Positions 60,098 through 64,000 of a stretch of 64,000 nucleotides of DNA are shown piece after piece (position 1 is the first letter of the stretch; each line of letters begins with the position of its first letter). The notes below the pieces were generated by a model that saw only the letters and a list, made by a program, of their open reading frames with translations, was not told the origin of the DNA and ran no database searches. Source of the DNA: Pseudomonas baltica (GTDB lineage: Bacteria > Pseudomonadota > Gammaproteobacteria > Pseudomonadales > Pseudomonadaceae); NCBI RefSeq assembly GCF_031880315.1, contig NZ_CP134771.1, positions 5,395,001 through 5,459,000 on the forward strand. The letters run 5' to 3'. The translations under genes were made by a program, and so were the position numbers.

Positions 60098-60150
60098 GGG
60101 CCGTGGCCGAGAGGCTTCCCAGGCAGCCTGCAAGTGTCATCGCAACACTC
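60098..60150 (+). pseudogene. Possible relic of a serine tRNA
   Basis: Between the promoter and the intact tRNA-Ser, GTGGCCGAGAGGCTT resembles the D-arm of serine tRNAs, and GGCAGCCTGCAAGTGT resembles the anticodon arm of tRNA-Ser(GCU) with one base missing in the anticodon. The acceptor complement and T-arm are absent. It may be a partial duplicate, or leader sequence that looks similar by chance. Confidence 0.35.
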
Positions 60151-60241
60151 GGGAAATTGGCAGAGTGGTTGAATGCACCGGTCTTGAAAACCGGCGGACG
60201 TTAATAGCGTCTCCAGGGTTCGAATCCCTGGTTTCCCGCCA
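60151..60241 (+). tRNA. tRNA-Ser (anticodon UGA)
   Basis: This 91-nt gene folds as a class II tRNA: acceptor GGGAAAT with GTTTCCC, a D-arm, anticodon loop CTTGAAA (anticodon TGA), long variable arm, T-loop GGTTCGAATCC and encoded CCA. It is flanked by a strong promoter and a terminator. Confidence 0.97.
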
Positions 60242-60248
60242 ACATCAT

Positions 60249-60280
60249 CGAAAAAGCCCCGCAAATGCGGGGCTTTTTCG
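60249..60280 (+). terminator. tRNA-Ser terminator
   Basis: The 14-bp stem cgaaaaagccccgc/gcggggctttttcg with an aaat loop lies eight bases after the tRNA. Confidence 0.94.
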
Positions 60281-60467
60281 TTTCTAGAGTTTGGTCGTGG
60301 CAAAGCGGAAACGGCCAGTCGGTTCCGCATCTTTTCCAATGCGCTCCACAACCCTGCGGCTTCGCCATTCGGCCTGCGCAAGTCGCCAAGGCCAAGCACA
60401 GCCCCATCAACGGGCACATCGCCCTCAGCCTACTCGACAATACTGCGACTAACCCCCAAGCGACCTG

Positions 60468-60661
60468 GAATCCCGGACGGACCATCGAGGTTAAAAAGCG
60501 TTCTACAAAGCCATCACCGAGGGCATCCACAACAGCACAGGTGGGATGTCTAGATCAGCCTGATCGACACGAAGCGAGAGGATTGGTCATTTGGCAATGG
60601 CGAGACGCAATATGCTCCCCCGAAAGATCCCGCGACCGCGCTCCAGACAGATAAGCGGTAG
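60468..60661 (+). pseudogene. Decayed tautomerase-family gene (3' remnant)
   Basis: Three reading frames together spell the C-terminal half of a Tautomerase_2-type protein: NPGRTIEVKKR in one, FYKAITEGIHNSTGGM in the next, and DV-stop-ISLIDTKREDWSFGNGETQYAPPKD in the third, ending at a TAG at 60659. The DWSFGNGxxQYAP motif is characteristic of the family. At least two frameshifts and one nonsense codon separate them, so it is dead. The N-terminal half is not recognisable in 60290-60467, which holds no other gene. Confidence 0.65.
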
Positions 60662-60691
60662 ATAAATTTTCTGAACCGCCTTCCGCTCGAC

Positions 60692-60970
60692 ATGACCAAC
60701 TCTCTGAAACCCCCGATTTATCAGGCCCTCAGAGAGGCTGGCATGCTGATAGCAACGGTTGAACAACAAAAACTGGCCATGCTCGCCATTATCCAGCAAT
60801 TGTCGACCCAAGGGGTGGACCTGGTTGCCGTCGCCGAGGGCGCCAAGCTGCGTATTTTCGGCAGTCCGGACCTGTTCGAGCTGCCGGCAGAGTACCGGCT
60901 GCGTGCAGCATCGGCAGTGGATGAGCTGATAGGTGAAGCCATCAAGGACCCGACCGACAGCGCCAGATGA
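60692..60970 (+). CDS. Small hypothetical protein
   Basis: This 92-residue protein has no signal peptide or membrane segment and is predicted helical, with a heptad-like stretch (VEQQKLAMLAIIQQLSTQG) followed by an acidic C-terminus (AVDELIGEAIKDPTDSAR). Third-position GC is in keeping with coding sequence. The Shine-Dalgarno is poor. I do not recognise the family. It lies between the tautomerase relic and a very small gene in the same direction. Confidence 0.5.
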   Translation: MTNSLKPPIYQALREAGMLIATVEQQKLAMLAIIQQLSTQGVDLVAVAEGAKLRIFGSPDLFELPAEYRLRAASAVDELIGEAIKDPTDSAR

Positions 60971-61018
60971 CGGTCGAGCCCGTGTCCTGCCCCACAGATA
61001 TCACTAAGAGGATCCATC

Positions 61019-61135
61019 ATGGCCGACGAAAAGCCAGAACCGCCCAAGGATGACACCCCAGCCCACTCCACGCCGCAAGAGCGAGAACGGTTGAAGGATT
61101 TCAACAAGGACGGTATCCCACCCGGGTCGAGCTGA
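61019..61135 (+). CDS. Very small hydrophilic protein (38 residues)
   Basis: An ATG with a well-placed AAGAGGA Shine-Dalgarno opens a 38-codon frame encoding MADEKPEPPKDDTPAHSTPQ and then ERERLKDFNKDGIPPGSS. The product is charged, proline-rich and probably disordered. The good ribosome binding site and the compact frame argue for a real gene; no function can be inferred. An inverted repeat follows at 61181-61215. Confidence 0.55.
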   Translation: MADEKPEPPKDDTPAHSTPQERERLKDFNKDGIPPGSS

Positions 61136-61180
61136 TATTACCCTTCATCCTGCAATCGCAAAATCCGATCGAACCCTTGC

Positions 61181-61215
61181 GCCAGAGCGTCTGTCGACTT
61201 TCCATACGCTCTGGC
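61181..61215. repeat. Inverted repeat upstream of the DUF1275 gene
   Basis: gccagagcg and cgctctggc form a perfect 9-bp inverted repeat separated by 17 bases, ending 22 bases before the DUF1275 start. It may be an operator or the end of the small upstream transcript. Confidence 0.4.
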
Positions 61216-61237
61216 CACGAACCGCGAGGGATGGAAT

Positions 61238-61888
61238 TTGCACAAGCTTGAGTTGCCCGGCACCGCCATCGCCTGGTCGGTATTGCCCTTGCTGGCCTTG
61301 GCCGGCGCCACCGACGCCTTGATGATCCTGCACAGCAAGGAATTGCTCGCGGTTTACATGACCGGCAATTCCACCAAGCTGGGCGATTTTCTGGCGCAGG
61401 GCGCATGGTTCAAGGTTGGCGAAATCGCCAGTGTCATCGGTACTTTCGTGTTCGCCACCACTGTTGCAGCGTGGATGGGTGATCGCATCGGTCGAGTGCG
61501 TAGCGGCGTACTGCTGCTGTTCGTGGGGGTGTTGCTGGCAATCGCTGCCCCCTTGGCCGCGCAAGCGACGGAGAAATACTCCCTGGCTACCGTCATGGTC
61601 ATTGCCGCCGCCATGGGCACCCTCAATCAAGTCCGTGCCGACGAGCCGGGCGTCACCTTCGTCACTGGCCTGCTGGTAAAGCTGGGGCGTTGCCTGGCGG
61701 CAGGCAAGTTTGGCGGGGCGGCGGATGCCTTCTCGCGCTGGCTGTGCCTGTTGATCGGTGCGCTGCTTGGGACGCTGGTCGACGGCCGTCTCGGCGCCGC
61801 GACCCTGTTGCTGCTGGCTGCTCTGGCCGCCCTCGGCGCACTCACCGCGTGGCTGGTTCAGCCCAATGGCCGCCCGCAAGAATCCTGA
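61238..61888 (+). CDS. DUF1275 (YoaK-family) membrane protein
   Basis: This 216-residue protein has about six hydrophobic helices and DUF1275 features: GATDALMILHSKELLAVYMTGNSTKLG near the N-terminus and LLLLAALAALGALTAWLV at the end. The family is uncharacterised; some members are proposed transporters. The start is a TTG at 61238 with GAGGG seven bases upstream; an ATG six bases earlier is out of frame and closes at once. Confidence 0.82.
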   Translation: MHKLELPGTAIAWSVLPLLALAGATDALMILHSKELLAVYMTGNSTKLGDFLAQGAWFKVGEIASVIGTFVFATTVAAWMGDRIGRVRSGVLLLFVGVLLAIAAPLAAQATEKYSLATVMVIAAAMGTLNQVRADEPGVTFVTGLLVKLGRCLAAGKFGGAADAFSRWLCLLIGALLGTLVDGRLGAATLLLLAALAALGALTAWLVQPNGRPQES

Positions 61889-61921
61889 TCTGTGGTTGCC
61901 AATCATCTGGAGAATATCCCC

Positions 61922-63175
61922 ATGTCCGACTCGAAGCTCTATCCGTTCGCCGCTCAAGGCCCCGGCACCGCCGATGGCAAACGTCTGCCGGCCTCAGGCC
62001 CTGCGAGGCCGGCAACCGAAATCGACCGCGGCGGGGTAAAAGACGGCAAGGTCGAATTCATCAACTGGCGTGGCGAAGCGGACCGGCCGGAACCCGCACC
62101 GCCCGCGCCCCTGCCACCCGCAGAAAGAGTCGGGTTCGCCATCGTCGGCCTGGGTCGCCTGGCGCTGGGGCAGATCCTGCCGGCGTTTGCCCAATCGTTG
62201 CACGCCAAGCCGGTCGCGTTGGTGTCTGGCAGCCCAGACAAAGCCAAAGCGGTCGCCGCGCAATATGGCATCCGGCAAGAGGCCGTGTATGGCTACGACC
62301 AGATCGAAGCGCTGGCCGACAATCCTGAGGTCCAGGCCGTGTACATCGTCACCCCCAACGGGCTGCATCTTGAACAGGTGCAAGCGGCAGCGCGCGCGGG
62401 CAAGCATGTGTTGTGCGAGAAGCCCATGGCCAGTACTTCCGAGCAGGCGCGGCAGATGATCAAGGCCTGCGACGCGGCCGGGGTGCGGTTGATGATCGCT
62501 TACCGCTGCCAGTACGAGGATTTCAATAGCGCCGCTGCGCAACTGGTGCAGTCGGGTGAGTTGGGGCGCGTGCGGCTGATCGAGGCAACCAACGCCCAGG
62601 CCCAGGGCCCCGATGGTCAGTGGCGACTTGACGCCGCCTTGGCTGGCGGCGGCGCGCTGCCGGACATCGGCCTGTATTGCCTCAACGGCGTGCGCACCAT
62701 GCTCGGTGAAGAACCGATCGAGGTCTATGCGCAAGTGGTCAATCCTCAAGGTGATCCGCGTTATGCCCAGGTCGAGGAAACCATGAGCTTCATGCTGCGT
62801 TTTCCCTCTGGCGCCATCGCCAACTGCGCCACCAGCTACGGCGCTCACGAAACCAAGGACATGCGCCTGCGCCTGGAAAAAGGCTGGATCGAAATCGAGA
62901 ACGCCTTTGCCTACAAAGGCCAGCGTTTGCGGGTGGCTCGACGCAAGGACAGCCTCGAATCCGTCGAAGAGCTGCGAGTAGGGGCGGGTAACCAGTTCAG
63001 CCAGGAGATCGACCACTTCGCTCAGTGCCTGCAGACCGGTGAGGCGCCCCGCACCCCTGGCGAAGAGGGGTTGCAGGATCACTTGCTGATGGAAGCGATT
63101 TACCAGTCGGTGCGGGAGAATCGACCAATACCGATCGAGTGGGAAAGCAAGCATCGCACCGCAGCACGCTCTTGA
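61922..63175 (+). CDS. Gfo/Idh/MocA-family oxidoreductase
   Basis: This 417-residue NAD(P)-dependent oxidoreductase has a Rossmann domain starting at about residue 70 (GFAIVGLGRLALGQ), the family motif CEKPMAST, and a C-terminal dimerisation domain with GGGALPDIGLYCLNGVRTMLG. It resembles glucose-fructose oxidoreductases. An extra N-terminal region of about 70 residues, rich in Pro, Gly and Ala, precedes the fold and has no Tat or Sec signal, so the enzyme is probably cytosolic. ATG 61922 has TGGAGA upstream. The sugar substrate is unknown. Confidence 0.88.
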   Translation: MSDSKLYPFAAQGPGTADGKRLPASGPARPATEIDRGGVKDGKVEFINWRGEADRPEPAPPAPLPPAERVGFAIVGLGRLALGQILPAFAQSLHAKPVALVSGSPDKAKAVAAQYGIRQEAVYGYDQIEALADNPEVQAVYIVTPNGLHLEQVQAAARAGKHVLCEKPMASTSEQARQMIKACDAAGVRLMIAYRCQYEDFNSAAAQLVQSGELGRVRLIEATNAQAQGPDGQWRLDAALAGGGALPDIGLYCLNGVRTMLGEEPIEVYAQVVNPQGDPRYAQVEETMSFMLRFPSGAIANCATSYGAHETKDMRLRLEKGWIEIENAFAYKGQRLRVARRKDSLESVEELRVGAGNQFSQEIDHFAQCLQTGEAPRTPGEEGLQDHLLMEAIYQSVRENRPIPIEWESKHRTAARS

Positions 63176-63180
63176 AGAAC

Positions 63181-63210
63181 ACAGGGGAGCGGCACTGGCC
63201 GCTCCCCTGT
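63181..63210. terminator. Bidirectional hairpin between convergent genes
   Basis: acaggggagcggc and its perfect 13-bp complement flank an actg loop, six bases after the oxidoreductase stop and five before the stop of the convergent beta-glucosidase gene. T-runs are weak, but position and stability fit a shared terminator. Confidence 0.75.
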
Positions 63211-63214
63211 GACG

Positions 63215-64000
63215 TCATGGGGCATGCAGCGTCACCGTTACTCCGAGTCGTTCATCCTCTGCATCATCTGCCGCCCAGACACGGTAATTGCCTGGCCCGA
63301 TAACAAAGCCTCCCTCCTCGAAACGAGCAAGGATGCGTGGTTCCAGCTGGACCTCGACATCGGCTTGCTCGCCCGCTGCCAGAAAGACTTTTTCAAATCC
63401 GGCGAGGCGTTTGGCAAAGCCGTCTTCGCCCGTTTTTGCGATATAAAGCTGCAACGTCGTAGCGCCAGCGCGCGGCCCGGTATTGTTCACCCGCACTGAT
63501 ACCTTGCCGGGCTCGTTGACGCGCAGGTCGCTGAATTCGAATGTGCTGTAGGACAACCCGAAGCCGAACGGCAGCAGCGGCTTGAGACGCTGCCGTGCAT
63601 ACCAGCGATAACCGACATCCGAGCCTTCGATATCGTAGTTGATCGGGATGATCTCGCCTTTACGCGGCATGCCGGGGTTGGAGGTGGTGGTGGCAGGGTC
63701 GATCTGCTCGGGGCGCGGCAGTTGCGACTCGCTGGCGGGAAAGGTGATCGGCAAGCGTCCGGACGGATTCACTCTGCCGAACAGCACGCCAGCCACCGCC
63801 GGGGCACCCCCTGAACCGGGATACCAGGCGGCCAGCACAGCGGCGACGTTATCGAGCCAAGGCAACAGCACCGGGCCGCCGGTCTGCAAGACGACGATGG
63901 TGTTGCGGTTGGCTGCGGCGACGGCCTCGATCAAGGCATCCTGATTGCCGTCGAGGCCTAGTCCCTTGGCGTCCAGCGCTTCCGAGCGCCATTCCTGAGC
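63215..64000 (-). CDS. GH3-family beta-glucosidase, C-terminal part (partial)
   Basis: The frame is open to the window edge, so only about 261 C-terminal residues are seen. They cover the end of the second GH3 domain (TIVVLQTGGPVLLPWLDNVAAVL, AWYPGSGGAPAVAGVLFGRVNPSGRLPITFP) and the fibronectin type III-like C-terminal domain (LLPFGFGLSYSTFEFSDLRV ... FEKVFLAAGEQADVEVQL). The family hydrolyses terminal beta-glucosides. The N-terminus, any signal peptide and the catalytic nucleophile lie outside the window. Confidence 0.93.
   Translation of the reverse strand, partial: AQEWRSEALDAKGLGLDGNQDALIEAVAAANRNTIVVLQTGGPVLLPWLDNVAAVLAAWYPGSGGAPAVAGVLFGRVNPSGRLPITFPASESQLPRPEQIDPATTTSNPGMPRKGEIIPINYDIEGSDVGYRWYARQRLKPLLPFGFGLSYSTFEFSDLRVNEPGKVSVRVNNTGPRAGATTLQLYIAKTGEDGFAKRLAGFEKVFLAAGEQADVEVQLEPRILARFEEGGFVIGPGNYRVWAADDAEDERLGVTVTLHAP

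Overview
The window is a piece of a Pseudomonas chromosome, most likely from the fluorescens/putida side of the genus. The evidence is the 3' end of an rRNA operon with Pseudomonas-like 5S, fused nuoCD in a 13-gene nuo operon, a monomeric isocitrate dehydrogenase, dispersed REP-type palindromes, high GC, and a gene order that I recall as close to P. aeruginosa PA2611-PA2660 in mirror image (cysG, serS, lolA, ftsK, aat, bpt, infA, clpA, clpS, cspD, idh, mnmA, hflD, purB, aceA, nuo, PepSY two-component system). This comparison is from memory; no database was searched.

Layout. 1-760: end of 23S rRNA, 5S rRNA, terminator. 0.9-5.9 kb: queD, then two small periplasmic PepSY proteins, an OmpR-type response regulator and a sensor kinase in an overlapping operon, followed by a Cache-domain chemoreceptor. 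6-11.2 kb: AI-2E/PerM-family membrane protein, a solitary PBP2 (mrdA) without its usual rodA partner, an ECF sigma factor with a ChrR-type zinc anti-sigma factor and a matching promoter, and a WrbA-type quinone reductase. 11.3-26.2 kb (minus strand): the complete nuoABCDEFGHIJKLMN complex I operon. 26.2-31.7 kb: an accessory patch with a Fur-box-like palindrome, a broken fimbrial subunit gene, and an intact chaperone-usher-DUF1120 fimbrial operon.

31.7-42 kb (minus strand): aceA with an interrupted palindrome just upstream of a candidate promoter, a secretin-like protein without a barrel, a frameshifted small gene, GNAT acetyltransferase, roxA, purB, hflD-mnmA and idh. The dimeric icd gene that I expect between idh and cspD is missing. 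42.3-47.5 kb: cspD, clpS, clpA, infA, bpt and aat, which include most of the bacterial N-degron pathway. 47.8-55.5 kb: ftsK, lolA, rarA, crcB, serS, cysG, all forward. 55.6-59.9 kb (minus strand): glutathionyl-hydroquinone reductase, a TrpD2/YbiB-like gene coupled to tusE-tusB-tusC-tusD (the sulfur relay that feeds MnmA, also in this window), and a Bax-inhibitor-1 family protein.

60-64 kb: tRNA-Ser(UGA) behind a strong promoter with a tRNA-like relic in front of it, a decayed tautomerase gene, two small hypothetical genes, a DUF1275 membrane protein, a Gfo/Idh/MocA oxidoreductase and the C-terminal part of a GH3 beta-glucosidase running off the window.

Most of the window is conserved core genome. 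The unusual material is in the gaps: the decayed fimbrial subunit, the frameshifted small gene, the tRNA relic, the tautomerase relic, the apparent icd deletion, and several regulatory palindromes. I found no CRISPR array, insertion sequence, prophage or recognisable new defence system.
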